From Pomphorhynchus laevis (lineage: Eukaryota; Acanthocephala; Palaeacanthocephala; Echinorhynchida; Pomphorhynchidae): DNA of 64,000 nucleotides. How positions within the stretch are numbered: position 1 is the stretch's first letter; every line of letters starts with the position of its first letter. Location of the stretch: the NCBI GenBank assembly GCA_012934845.2, contig WNNJ02003654.1:1-64000 (forward strand), given 5' to 3'. The notes beneath the pieces are model-generated. The model was not told the DNA's origin, ran no database searches, and saw nothing but the letters and a program-made list of their open reading frames with translations. This document shows, one piece after another, positions 1-12,200 of the stretch. Position numbers and translations under genes: made by a program.

Positions 1-917
1 ATTATATAATTTATAAATTATTATAATTTCAATTTTTTTATTTATTTCTATATATTTATATTTTATATTTTATATATTTTATTAAATATATAAATAGTAT
101 ATATTTACTATTTTTATACTATATATAAAAATAGTATGAGATGTGCGCTTAACTTTGATATTTTTTAACATTTTAAAAATGAAGTTTATCTTTTTAATAT
201 TAACAAACCTTCTTTAGTTTATAGAAATTTTATTTATTTAAAAATAAATTTATTTTCTTTATTTTATAGAAACAAATCAGATTTAAACACGTAAATTTAT
301 TAAAAATTTGAACAAAATATATTTATTTTTACGAATTAAATCTTTAAATACAAATACTATTTTTTCATACTATTTTTTAATACAAAAATATAATCAGAGT
401 TACATTGTTAACAAATAATACGAGTTGTTTCATAAATTTCACTTTTAAAAATTAAAATCACATTTAAATTCTATATATAAATATATATAGATAAATATAT
501 TATATATATAAATTAATATAATTTATAAATTATATAATTATAATTTAATTTTAATAATTATAATTTAATTATAATATAATTTATAAATTATATAATTTAT
601 AAATTATTATAATTTCAATTTTTTTATTTATTTCTATATATTTATATTTTATATTTTATATATTTTATTAAATATATAAATAGTATATATTTACTATTTT
701 TATACTATATATAAAAATAGTATGAGATGTGCGCTTAACTTTGATATTTTTTAACATTTTAAAAATGAAGTTTATCTTTTTAATATTAACAAACCTTCTT
801 TAGTTTATAGAAATTTTATTTATTTAAAAATAAATTTATTTTCTTTATTTTATAGAAACAAATCAGATTTAAACACGTAAATTTATTAAAAATTTGAACA
901 AAATATATTTATTTTTA
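1..917. repeat. 331-bp direct repeat (1-331 and 587-917)
   Basis: Positions 1-331 recur at 587-917 with an offset of 586 bp and I see essentially no differences. The spacer is AT-rich. Neither copy has an open reading frame worth calling. The identity suggests a recent duplication or an assembly artefact. Confidence 0.85.
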
Positions 918-1768
918 TTATATATTTTAGAAATTTTAGAAATTTGTAATTTTAACAGCAAATTAATAATATAGCAATTTTTACAAAGCATTTAAACAAA
1001 TCTTATCGATACCTTACAAATCTTGTATAAATTCATGTCTTAAATATTTCTGTTTTTAAATCATTTTCGTAAATCGCACATATATAGTTTTTGTATTTTA
1101 TATATTTATTTTAATATACTCATTTGTGTATTTACAACAAATAAAGCATCTTGCATTTTTTAGAGAATTATATCTTACTATTTTTCTCAGTACTTCTCAG
1201 AATAATGCATATATGAATAGAGTAGAAAACACCAAGGTTCAAGAAGAATAACCGACGATTTTTAGTAAAACAATTAACTCGAAATTTTCGATTCTAAGAG
1301 CATTATAATTGGTTCAATAATTGGTACACCGAGCTTCACGGTGTACCCCGATCTTCACTGATGAACTTTACAAAGTTTATACTTAAAAATTGTATTTAAA
1401 TATAAAGAATAGTTTCAGATATATTTGCAATTTACTACTTTATTTTTAACGTGTTAAAAATGTATCTTGTCGTATTAATATTCACAACCAATCGTTAGAA
1501 TGATCACATCAAATTGATAATCAAATTGTTTTGAAGAAAATATATTTATTTTGATTACATATTTTATAAATTTTAGAAATTAATAATTCTAACAGCAAAA
1601 TAGTGATAATATAACAATTTTAACAAGACATTTAAACAGATATTAACGATCAAATAATTCCATCAAAACTAATGTCATATATTTCTCTTATAAAATCATT
1701 TTCGTAAATCTCACATTTATAGCATATTTATTTTATATTCGGTTTTACTAATTAAAGATAATATTTAG

Positions 1769-3872
1769 AAAAATGTCGTCGAATGAAATTGATACAATTA
1801 GAGGCGAAATCACGACCACTCTGATATTTCTGGAATCAATGTAATTAATAATTCATTTTTAATATTCTCGAAGTTACAAACTTTAGTGATTTGAGTCATA
1901 ATAAAATTACTTATATCGACAGATCAGTTTTCGCAGAAGCCGTACATTTGCTTGAAATGTGAGTTTACTGTAAATTGTAATTGAAAATAAAATTGTTGTG
2001 AATAGAAATCAGTCAAACAATAATATTTACCATCTAGCTCAATATAGTTTATCACCGATGAATTCGCTAAAAGTTATGTAAGTATTTAAATAGTTTGCTA
2101 GAGTATAAACATTTGACAAAATGCAAAATCGAATATTGCTAATTTGTAGTTTAATGTTAGATATAACTTTATAACTCTATTCTAGAGTTATAGAGTTATC
2201 AAAAATAATTTGTAAATGTATTCTACTAAAATATAGAAAAGCAAGTAGGATAATTTAGACCTCCTCAACATGTGGACAACTTGAGATCAACAGTCCTTTT
2301 TCAAATATATTTTTTAATTTGTAAATTTCACAAAATCAATCTTTATGCGGTTCTCCAATAAATGTTTACGTACAAGTCTAGCATTACAGTTCAAATGCAT
2401 CATTAAATTAGACATAAGTTGTTGATAGTTGATGAAAAATGATACGAAAATTAAGTTTTTTTTAAAGCAAATTTAGCCAAGCATCACAAAAGCTTTTGTA
2501 ATTATAACCAAAATATAATATAGAAAATATTTACAATTTTGAATTTTATGCGAGTGTATTTTTATAAATTCTTAAGTTTCAAATTTTTAGTTTAAGTAAT
2601 ATTGTAGAAGCAATTGATTTGATCATCTAATTTTAAACTTAACATTTCTCTCAAAAATCATAATGAGATAATATTTATATGTAGTCTTATATTTCCTTTA
2701 TTTCCTTGAAGTGTTTCTTTTCAGTGTTGCCAATATTAGTTTTGTAAATTTTAATTTCATCAGGTAGTTTATTGCTAATTTCGAAAGAAGAGTAATATCG
2801 AATAAATTATTATTATTTTATATTATTCTATTTTAATATATTGCAGTGATCTGTTCAATAACCTTCTTCGAAACGTGTCTCAAGCTTTCTACAAACTTGA
2901 CTGCATCGAATCAATATAATATTTATAGATCATATTATTTATAATTTTACAGCTGAACACAGTAATTTGCTAGGGATCCTTTTACATCTCACGATTTTTA
3001 TAAATGAACTATTTTTAATTCATTTAAAATATTAATTTTAAATGAAGTAATATTGTAGAAGCAATTGATTTGATCATCTAATTTTAAACTTAACATTTCT
3101 TTAAAAGTTCATAATGAGACAATATTCATATATAGTCTTCTAAATCGTTTATCGGCAACACGGCCATTATCATGATGCTACAATGTTGCTAATATTAGTT
3201 TTGCTAATTTTAATTTCATCAGATAGTTAATTACTGGTTTCGATATAAAATAATTTGATAATTTTGTTAATCTAGTCAAGGTAATAGTCGAAATAGTCAA
3301 GTTAATAGTCAAGTCGAAATAAGAGTAATAAAAATCACATTTCTCTCAAAAATCATAATGAAATAGTATTTCTATGTAGTATTGTGTATCCTTTATTGGC
3401 AACATGGCCATTATCATTATACTAGTGTTAGTTTTAATATTAGTTTTGTTAATTTCACTAGATAATTTTATAAGCCAATTTCACCAGTTTAGTTTATTGC
3501 TGGATGCGAGTAAAAGATATAGAATAAATTATTTTCATTCTATATTATTCTACACTAATACTTTGTAGTGATTTGTCCAATAACCTTCTTCGAAACGTGT
3601 CTCAAGCTTTCTACAGACTCAACCTAATCGAATCAATGTAATTGTTATAGATCATATTATATATAATTTTACAACAGAACACAGGATTTTGCTAGGTAAT
3701 CCTTTTACATCTCAAGATTTTCATCCCAAACCTATAGCGCAATTAAAAGAATTGTAATTTGCATATATTTTAAATAATTTCGTAAACAACATGTTCACTT
3801 TAGATACCTGGAAAATCTCGACCGACCATTAGAATATCTTAATTATGGGCAACTCGATCAATTACAGATATT
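1769..3872 (+). CDS. LRR gene A, internal exons (one repeat per exon)
   Basis: Six exons look usable: 1769-1840, 1887-1958, 2006-2077, 3569-3637, 3685-3753 and 3804-3872. Each follows an AG, ends before GT, is 69 or 72 nt, and begins with the third base of a codon and ends with two bases of the next (phase 2). Each encodes one 23-24 residue leucine-rich repeat, for example DLSHNKITYID, SLSPMNSLKV and YLNYGQLDQLQIL. Introns inside the first triplet are about 46-48 nt. Spliced in order the junction codons give I, I, I, M and L with no stop. The true start lies upstream or is unseen. The last exon is in frame with 9368, so this may be the 5' part of the gene ending at 12353, with PLE and LINE debris in a 5.5-kb intron. 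LRR is a protein-binding fold; the ligand cannot be told. Confidence 0.72.
2847..2915 (+). pseudogene. decayed copy of the 3569-3637 LRR exon
   Basis: This 69-bp stretch is a close copy of 3569-3637 and is still open (NNLLRNVSQAFY in both). The base pair after it is AT instead of GT, so the splice donor is lost. Downstream, 2950-2995 is a damaged copy of the 3685 exon. The surrounding 2580-2960, 3043-3250 and 3330-3700 segments are related, which shows a local two- to three-fold tandem duplication. Confidence 0.65.
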
Positions 3873-4470
3873 GTATGTATTTAAATTAGTATTGAGGACA
3901 AGGTAATCTATCGATAGGCATTTAATACGCTTTAAAAAGACAATGCATCGTAGCTTAATGACACCATATTTATCTTGAATTATAGAGTAGCATTGCTTAT
4001 TTTCATTAAAAGCCATTAATATGCTACATTGACTAAATATCTATTTTGCTCTGCTAATGGCCTAAACAATTGGATGCTACTCAAATAATTTTGTTTTACT
4101 TAAATTTTTTACCATAAATTCGCATTTCTGTTAGTATAGTGTGAATAATGAGCCTTATATTTTTAAATTTTACTGATTGTTTTTGGCCGATTTTTATTTA
4201 AATATATATATCTAGACATTCTTGATAAGACAACTTTAATAAACTAAAAATAACTTATATCGTAAAGATTTAATGTTTAAATGTCGCAATCGAATTACGT
4301 TTAACATTAATGTTTGAATGCTTTGTATTTTGATATTAAAAGTTTTTTTTGGTTGTCATCAATTTATAATAAATTTTTAATGCGACACATTAGAAATCTC
4401 CAAGTAAAAGGAAAATTTTTTTACGTATGTTAATAAAAATCGTACTTTTAAAATTGATTATATGCACTGT
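3873..4470. other. AT-rich intergenic or intronic stretch, no gene seen
   Basis: No LRR exon, open frame or repeat family was recognised here. It precedes the PLE flank that starts near 4471. Confidence 0.5.
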
Positions 4471-4545
4471 TGGCTTACGTATCGCATAAGTAAATATTTG
4501 GAGCTATAGTACATTTTAAAGTGTTACATTACGCAGAATTTACTT

Positions 4546-5577
4546 TTGGACTATCTGTTTATTCAATCTGTCTATATGAATAAAATACTTAAAGTAATTA
4601 AAGCACATTTTAAAAAATATTGCAAGGTAATCGAAATTAATACTGGTATAAAACACTATTTCAGTATTAATTCTACAAAAGAATTTTTAGAACAGACAAA
4701 AGGAATAAATTTTCAAAATATAAATACGTACGATTTTAGTACGCTTTATACAAATCTAGATTTAGTAGATATTAAAGAAGCGTTAGTAAAATTAATTAAC
4801 CTTATATTCGGAAAAAGATATACATATATATGTTATAATAATTATAACGCCTATCTAACAAAAATTAAACCATCAAATAAATATAAATATATGGATAAAA
4901 TTGAATTAATAGAATCCTTAAATATTTTGATAAATCAAAATTATTTAAAAGTAGGGACATCTATATTTAGACAAGTAAAAGGTGTTCCAATGGGTGGTAA
5001 TAGTAGCCCAATTATAGCTGACTTGTTTTTAAGCTTTATAGAATATGAATTTGTTCATAACTGTGTAAAAACTAAATCTAAACAATATAAATATATGAAA
5101 TATATGTTTCGATACATTGATGATATATGTGTATTTAATTCTAATAATTTTTATTCAATTAGTGAGCACATTTATCCAGAAAGCCTTATTCTTAACAAAA
5201 CCAATATTAATGATAAAGAAGGTGTATATCTAGATATGAACATTAAATTAACATTAACTAAAACTACTATTAATTTATATCGTAAAGATGACATATTTAA
5301 ATTTACAAGAAACATATTTTTGCATGAGCATTCATGCATACCATATAATATAAAATATAATACATTAAATAATGAAATTTTAAGAATTGCAACAATATGT
5401 AATGATATTGGCTTTCTTCAAAATCATTTAAATAATTTAATAGATACATATTTTAAACTAGGTTACTATAAAAATAACATCAAGCAGAAAATAGTAAAAT
5501 ATATAAATCAACACAATAATATAAAGAATAAATTTAAACTCTTAAGTGGCAAATTTTTATGGATGGATAATAAATAA
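4546..5577 (+). CDS. PLE reverse transcriptase, C-terminal two thirds
   Basis: An intact 343-residue frame. Motifs in order: FSTLYTN at 64-70 (reverse transcriptase motif A in the PLE form), KGVPMGGNSSP at 145-155 (motif B), FRYIDDI at 188-194 (catalytic YIDD, motif C) and YLDMNIKL at 228-235 (motif D/thumb). This set is typical of Penelope-like elements rather than LINEs. The N-terminal PLE region is missing here but exists in the minus-strand copy at 38977-39820. The frame ends at KFLWMDNK with no linker, cysteine cluster or GIY-YIG domain, so this family may lack its own endonuclease, as some telomere-associated PLEs do, or the domain may have been lost. The long open frame argues for a fairly young copy. 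Confidence 0.85.
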   Translation: MDYLFIQSVYMNKILKVIKAHFKKYCKVIEINTGIKHYFSINSTKEFLEQTKGINFQNINTYDFSTLYTNLDLVDIKEALVKLINLIFGKRYTYICYNNYNAYLTKIKPSNKYKYMDKIELIESLNILINQNYLKVGTSIFRQVKGVPMGGNSSPIIADLFLSFIEYEFVHNCVKTKSKQYKYMKYMFRYIDDICVFNSNNFYSISEHIYPESLILNKTNINDKEGVYLDMNIKLTLTKTTINLYRKDDIFKFTRNIFLHEHSCIPYNIKYNTLNNEILRIATICNDIGFLQNHLNNLIDTYFKLGYYKNNIKQKIVKYINQHNNIKNKFKLLSGKFLWMDNK

Positions 5578-5629
5578 TATACTTTGTATTAGAATAAGAT
5601 ACTAGATAGTTATTTCAGAGGAAATACAT

Positions 5630-5760
5630 CATTAGCATGTATTTGGCCCCGCTGCTATGTTGGGTAGAGGAGTTAGGGGCCGAAACCTGATAGCATAGCA
5701 GTTCCTCCTGATGACCTCTAATTCTTATTCTGATACAACGTCTGTTATTTATTAGTCAAT
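5630..5760 (+). ncRNA. conserved structured block in PLE 3' tail
   Basis: The block has an 8-bp stem (CTGCTATG with CATAGCAG) enclosing CCGAAAC, and a downstream CTGATGA whose flank CCTCTAA can pair with TTAGGGG. It recurs at about 11142-11250 and 11594-11735 with few changes. Sharing across three copies suggests a functional RNA structure of the element. It carries GAAAC and CTGATGA in the reverse of the usual hammerhead order, and I could not fold a convincing catalytic core. Confidence 0.5.
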
Positions 5761-6171
5761 TCATAAAAATGACGTTTATTTTAAATTTTATTTTTTATTT
5801 TTATTTTTATTTTTTAACTTGATTTAAATTATAGAAAATCTAAAAACAATTATTAATTTTATTATTTAATTATTAAATTTTGATTTAGCATTATTATGTT
5901 TTGTTTATTTTATAATTATATAACAATACGTAGACTCAGTTAGCTAATTTAATCATCAAACTTGCACATTTAATAAGAGTCGTACATTACAAAACATTAT
6001 CTTTAAATATTCAAAGATTTAAATGAATTTGTATTTCTGCGGTATGATATATTATCTAATATGTTGTTGGCATTATATAATTATTTATGCAAAAGCAGAA
6101 AGACGAATCTGTTTCTATTAAACATAAAATTATTATTTAATTTACAAATTTTTAATCGATGAAATAATAAT

Positions 6172-7180
6172 TGGCTTACATAACGAATAAGTATATTATA
6201 CGAGCTATAATACATTTTATAGTGTTACATAACACTAAGGATGTACATTTGGACCATCATTAAACCTAAACATTCTATTAAAGCTATACATTAAAAAGCA
6301 TTAATTTAAAATATTTAAAATTTAAATAAATGTGTATTTGTGCGTCATAAAAGTTAAGCTAGTATATTGTTTGCATTATATAAGGCAGCCGAAACGACTG
6401 ATGGTAATTCACCCTACTGATGAGTGCTGCCGGCTACCATCAGCTCGTTTATGAGTGATAAGGAAGTCTGCTCTGCATGTAATCAAACTCCAGTTTTTAG
6501 CAACATCTACAATTATGAAACTGAAGCGTATTAGCTCTTGAAGCACAGTTTAACTGTTATAAAATTATATATATGTGTATATAGTTGGCATTATATAATT
6601 AGTTATGCAAAAGCAGAAAGGCAAATCAGTTTCTATTTAAAATTAAATTATTAATATTAGAATACAAATACGTACGATTTTAGTACGCTCTATACAAATC
6701 TAGATTTAACAAATATTAAAGATGCATTAGAAAAATTGATTAATTTTATATTCGAAAAAAGATACATAAAGGTTGAATCAGATAATAAAACTATACCTAT
6801 ATTATATTGGAATCCAAAATTACATAAAAATCCAATAAAACCTAGGTTCATATGTAGTGCGTTTAAATGTACATTAAAACCACTTTTTAGAACAGACAAA
6901 TTTTTAGAACAGACAAAAGGAATAAATTTTCAAAATATAAATACATACGATTTTAGTACTCTTTATACAAATCTAGGTTTAGTAGATATTAAAGAAGCGT
7001 TAGTAAAATTAATTAATCTTATATTCGGAAAAAGATATACATATATATGTTATAATAACTATAACGCAAATCTAAAAAAATTAAACCATCAAGTAAAAAA
7101 ATATAGATAAAATTGAATTATTAGAATCCTTAAATATTTTGATAAATTAAAATTACATATATATGTATGTACAACATTAT
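6172..7180 (+). mobile_element. fragmentary PLE copies
   Basis: 6172-6232 matches the upstream block of the copy at 4471. 6660-7110 encodes pieces of the same reverse transcriptase: a YDFSTLYTN region near 6665, then a segment with LYWNPKLHKNPIKPRF, which is the conserved fingers region of PLE proteins, then a second FSTLYTNLGLVD. The motif A region therefore occurs twice, so the copy is internally rearranged. The frame is open from 6736 to 7110. Confidence 0.7.
6384..6450 (+). ncRNA. structured motif with GAAAC and CUGAUGA in permuted order
   Basis: GGCAGCC-GAAAC and CUGAUGA-G(U)GCUGCC pair over seven base pairs with one bulged U. That is the topology of a hammerhead with open stem II. The bases after GAAA allow only a two-pair stem III ending GUA, and I see no good stem I. 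CTGATGGTA also pairs with TACCATCAG downstream, so a competing hairpin exists. Confidence 0.35.
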
Positions 7181-7439
7181 ATTTTAATATATTCTAAGAT
7201 TTAGATAGATTTGTAATATCTAAGATTTAGATAGATTGTATAGACTTGAAATATACATTAATTTATTAATTATTAAAGTTATAAATTATATCTGATGAGT
7301 ACAACATGTTTAGAATTGCAATTGTTGAAATTACAATTTTGGTTCACAAACATAAAGATTCAAAAGACACAAATACTAGCAGTAGCAGCGTGTATCTAGC
7401 AGATGAGAGTGTAAATTGAGATCAATCTTTTCTTGATAC

Positions 7440-7810
7440 AATATCGTCAGTCACGCTCTTGCATTGTCAATTGTAATCCTTTATCATTAGTTTTACTTTT
7501 AACTTCTTCATAATGCGATTTATTCGCACCCAGATTCGGTATCATGCTTGGTTTGTTCGCACACGAATTCATGATCTTGCTAGCTTTGTTCGTCGTCGCC
7601 TTATAGATAAAAATACTTTGTTGTAATTCCAATGGTTTCACTGATTATTGTCTTATCAGAAGCCTTTGATTCAATGATATGACCAACTTGATACACATGC
7701 CTTTGAAAATTATTTACATGGCGGTAGATTCAGATGAAATTTCTGTGACTATACATTTGTCCACGTTCCTGTACATTTCCAATCTGCAAATATCTTTCAA
7801 GTAAACAGAC
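7440..7810 (-). other. unrecognised coding-like remnant
   Basis: The minus strand has a 64-codon frame (7447-7641) and open stretches upstream to about 7800 that are less AT-rich than their surroundings. I do not recognise a domain. It could be a decayed mobile-element frame or a host pseudogene. Confidence 0.25.
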
Positions 7811-8216
7811 CAAAACCGATTGTTATGTTAACCGAAGCTTGATCTCTTTAACATTTTTATTTGTATCCCTGCTCATTTATATTTTGTAGAATAGAAAGAG
7901 CGCTTAAGATAATAACCACAAAGTGACTTCTCTTAATCCGACTTAGTCAGCCATATTATGGGCGCCATATCATTGGATTAGTTTTGGCTTAGTTATACTC
8001 ACAAACATATCACCCTGTTAGCGCGTTAGGAAAAAATTTTCCCATGTAAGTTACTACGACCAACAATTCAGCTCTGATAAAACAGTTGTTAAAAAGATAA
8101 ATTAGGGTTTTATTAACAATACAACAGATAATTATAAAAAGAAACCAAAAACAACACAACAGAGTTAAAAAAATGTATTCTTTATTCTTATCGACTTTAT
8201 CTATCTTCATATTCAA

Positions 8217-8716
8217 CCCTTTCGTCCTCAGGGTAGAGGAATCTGAGCCTCAACAGGCCGCACCAGCGCGCCGCCTTCTGACTGAACCATCCGGGTCTAT
8301 CACCTTCTTAGTGTCCAGTCCAGGCAGACTATGATCGGTAATCTCGAGATGAGGAGCTTTTGAAATAATTCTTTGCATTAGAATTAATGAAAAGAATTAG
8401 AGGGACGTACTCTTGAGAAGAAGACTAATTCCGAGATAGTCCAAGTACCCACAAAGGTGCACTTGGCTTTTTACGTTCAATGACAGATGTTGACCTGTTT
8501 CATGATCCACCTAGCTCTCTTCAGGATACGTTTTAGTCAATCCAAGTCAACTTTCGCTGACCAGTTCACCGTAATGATAAATCTAAGATATTGTACTCGG
8601 CTCGTGAAGACAGGGTGTGGTTGAGGCTGCAAAATGAAGGAGAGTGTTAATCTCTTAAGTTTCTTTTTAGTAGCAAGGGTGCCATGAAAGACAACTACTT
8701 GCGATTTAATGCAGCC
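8217..8716 (-). mobile_element. 3' fragment of the jockey-like LINE
   Basis: This matches the 3' end of the second open reading frame of the LINE at 26563-27050, in the same orientation and at moderate divergence. Matching landmarks are the terminal arginine/tryptophan-rich coding region and the block ending in ATGAAAGACAAC. It is broken by many changes. Confidence 0.75.
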
Positions 8717-9010
8717 AGAGGAGCGGGCGAAGCAGTTTTATATGCCGAAGAGCGCAAACGACCGAAATATGCCAACTTGACCATGTCTCACATATTTTGC
8801 CTTTTTGGAATAGAGACATATGGATCACTGGGCTCTTCCGCTTTAACTCTTATTAAGGAGATTGGAAAAATATTGAAGAACGTTACCGGAGATTCACGTG
8901 CTACTTCATACCTCCTCCAAAACGTTAGCATCGCCATCCATCGTGGAAACTCTGTCAGCATTCTGGCGACGGCTCCAAAGGGCAAGAACATGGTAGGCTG
9001 GTGGTAGCAG
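8717..9010 (+). mobile_element. 3' fragment of the restriction-like-endonuclease LINE
   Basis: The frame encodes KYANLTMSHIFCLFGIETYG, then GDSRATSYLLQN and IAIHRGNSVSILAT. These match the C-terminus of the element at 30539-32981 (KYVGL, VETLGALGPEAKG, TDFLLQ, VAIQRGNASCVLGT). It abuts the jockey-like fragment directly and in opposite orientation. Confidence 0.75.
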
Positions 9011-9296
9011 CCAGCTTTCCTAAAAGAATGACATTTATCTACGAAGAAGACAAACATTCTCCTGTATTTATATATATTTTTTAATATTATTCAAGCATTT
9101 GTATACAATTCTCATTGATGGAATAAATGCATACAATTTTCGTAGATAAAGTAATTTTAAGTTTTCAAAAAATATAAAATATTAAATTATCTAATATTTC
9201 AAATTTTCCTATTTTTACATCTTTTTTATTATCCTGAGATTCATTTCGTTTCAATGTTATATTATAGTAATTATATAGATATTATAATTATATAAG

Positions 9297-12200
9297 ATGC
9301 GACGTAAAATGTACAATATAATTTGTTCTCTGCAATTCATTATTTTTAATTTGCCTCTGTTGTTTAGATATATAAGGAATACCAGCTATTTGTCGGATTC
9401 CAAAGAGTTGACTCACTTGAACTCGACTTTGTTGGAACTGTAAGATAAGATCCTTGTGACTTCATGTGGCACAATATATTTTTGCAGGACAGTAATTCAG
9501 CCTGATAACAGTGGGAAACTTTTTGCAATAATAGTGACAACTCGATGGATCAAATTAAAGAAATTGTAAATCTAAATGGCTACTATATGAATCATTTATA
9601 CTTGCCGTTTTAGACATTTGCAAAATTTTGAGTTGTATACTTTGAATTGCTCATTGGCTGATCAGGTGCCTGAACTACGAGTGTTGTAAGCAGTTAGCAA
9701 AATACTTAATAAGATATAATTTATATTGTAATGTTGATGCTTAGGTCCCTAATAGAAAGTGATATTCATTTTATCAAAAGTTCTCTGGACATTATACCAT
9801 CAACTCTGGAAATCTTGTAACTTTTAGATTGTCTTTTTTGAATTTGCTATAGGCTGTTTTAGAAATCTTTCTGGAAATCCACTGAAATATCTTGATCTTA
9901 CCAATATTCGCAATTTATATAATCTACGAATAATGTAAATTGATTAAATTTAGTTTGCAATTGTAATACTTTGCATCAAATGTATAATTCGTTCTCGATT
10001 TTAGCGATATTTCTGATGTCATCACTTTTGACAGTGGAACGACTGAATATCTAAAGTAGCCAACCGTTTTAGCAAGAAAGAATTTCACATACTATTTGAA
10101 TATTTAGCATTAGTAATACTTCTATTCCTTCTGTGCTGATAAAGAACCTTACGAATCTTGTAGTTTTGTAAGTAATTTCTTAGCTGGATATATACTGTAT
10201 AGGCTTTGATATTTTATAATAGTTTCGTTTCATAAAGCGAATTTTTTTAATACACCATTTTAATTACGATTTTCGGATGTTCCTTTTATTTTTTACTTGT
10301 TTTGTGAGAACTGGAAAACTTGTTAAGAATTTAATTTTATCTGTTTTAAATGAATATTAAATAATTTATAAAATTTTAATGCTTATATAATCATTATGTT
10401 ATTTTATTTCGCAAACTTTTAATTTCAATGTTTAATTTTTAGGTGCTTGAACAGTAAAGGTATGAGAATCGATAGTTTACAATTCAATGCCAAATTGAAA
10501 AGTTCCTTTTTGATGTAAGTTGCTATATTATTTTTATATAACAATAATGTCCTTGTATCTACTTCATCTCGTCAATTTAACAAAAATATCTTTAAATGCT
10601 TAAATAATGTTTATTCACCAAAGTATACTGTAATTTATATTTTCCAAGTTGTTGTAACTTGCTGTAAATTATAAAATTCTTATAACAATTATTTATTTTA
10701 TTATTTAATTATTAAATTTTGATTTAGGATTGTTATTATTTTCTGTTAATATTATTTTATTAAATGCGTAACTTAGTTAGCCGATTTGATTTGTATTCAA
10801 TATGAGTAGTAGCCATTGATATCAATGCCCTGATTGGTGTATTCAGTTAACTGATCTGATATTTTTCAAGATACGAAGCTTTATGGGACGGAAATAATAC
10901 ATCCAATATATCGTCTTTAACTTAAAATACACATACCTTAACTTAAAATTAAGTTTATTATATTCGTTTATAATGCTAAAAATTATCCGATACTTTGATT
11001 AACATTAAAATCAAAATTTGCAATGCTTTTGTACACGAAGATATTAAAATACGATTAAGATTTAAAATAAATTAAGATTAAAAATCTTAAAATCTTTAAG
11101 GTTTAAAATCTTAAATCTTGAAATTCTTTCTCAAGAATTTCAAGTAGAGTAGTTAGGGACCGAAACCTGATAGCATAGCAGTTCCTTCTGATGACCTCTA
11201 ATTCTTATTCTAATACAACATCTGTTATTTATTCGTCAATTCATAAAAATGACGTTTATTTTATATTTCAATTTTTTATTTTAACTTGATTTAAATTATA
11301 GAAATCTAAAAACAATTATTAATTTTATTATTAAATTATTAAATTTTGTTTAGCATTATATTTACCATTATATTTATAACAAGAACAATTAAGGATACCC
11401 GCAATCAATCGATTCCTTTCATTTGTTCATCAAAGCCTGCGTTATCATATTTATAATCAGATCAGCTAACTGAGTCTACGTATTTTATTGTTTAAATTAA
11501 AAATAATGCTTAATAAAATCCAATGGATGGATAATAAATAATATACTTTGTATTAGAATAAGATACTATATAGTTTTATCAGAGGAAATACATCATTAGC
11601 ATGTATTTGGCTCCGCTGTTATGTTGGGTAGAGGAGTTAGGGGCCAAAATCTGATAGCATATCAGTTCCTCCTGATAACCTCTAATTATTATTCTGATAC
11701 AACGTCTGTTATTTATTAGTCAATTCATAAAAATGACGTTTATTTTAAATTTCAATTTTTTATTTTAACTTGATTTAAATTATAGAAAATCTTAAAACAA
11801 TTATTAATTTTATTATTTAATTATTAAATTTTGATTTAGCATTATTATGTTTTGTTTTGTTTATAATTATATTAAATACGTAGACTCAGTTAGCTGATTT
11901 GATTATACATCCTTAGCCGACAAGAATTATAATTAAATTATATTTGAAATATTGAAAGGGCGTACGATTTTGAAAATTAATTGCCGAAATAAATCTAAGT
12001 GTAAGCGTCCAGATCAAATTTGTCTTTAAATAATTTATAGGTTTTTAGCGAATTAGGATCATTTAATACAGGTTTCAATAAAAATTTTTAATTAAAAAAA
12101 AATGAAATTTAAAAAAATTGCACAATGAAATTGTAGAGCAGTATCCCTTCTAACAATTTGATTAAGCGCACACGACGAAATCTTTCGCCAATAATTTTAA

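Larger units (their letters stand above)
4471..5935 (+). mobile_element. Penelope-like element, 5'-truncated, no endonuclease
   Basis: A block at 4471-4532 recurs diverged at 6172-6232. It is followed by the reverse transcriptase frame and a 3' tail of about 350 bp that is found again at 11519-11900. I see no GIY-YIG domain after the reverse transcriptase. Related minus-strand pieces lie at 38.9-39.8 and 45.3-47.4 kb. Confidence 0.8.

Noticed and set aside
2240-2290. Possible extra LRR exon after AATTTAG
   Set aside because: Leucine spacing is poor and there is no GT donor in phase 2.
5630-5760. Hammerhead ribozyme in the PLE tail
   Set aside because: GAAAC precedes CTGATGA, two C bases separate the pairing from GAAA, and no UH site with stems I and III can be drawn; kept only as a structured block.
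7290-7330. CTGATGAG near 7292 as a ribozyme core
   Set aside because: No GAAA with a pairing stem follows within range.
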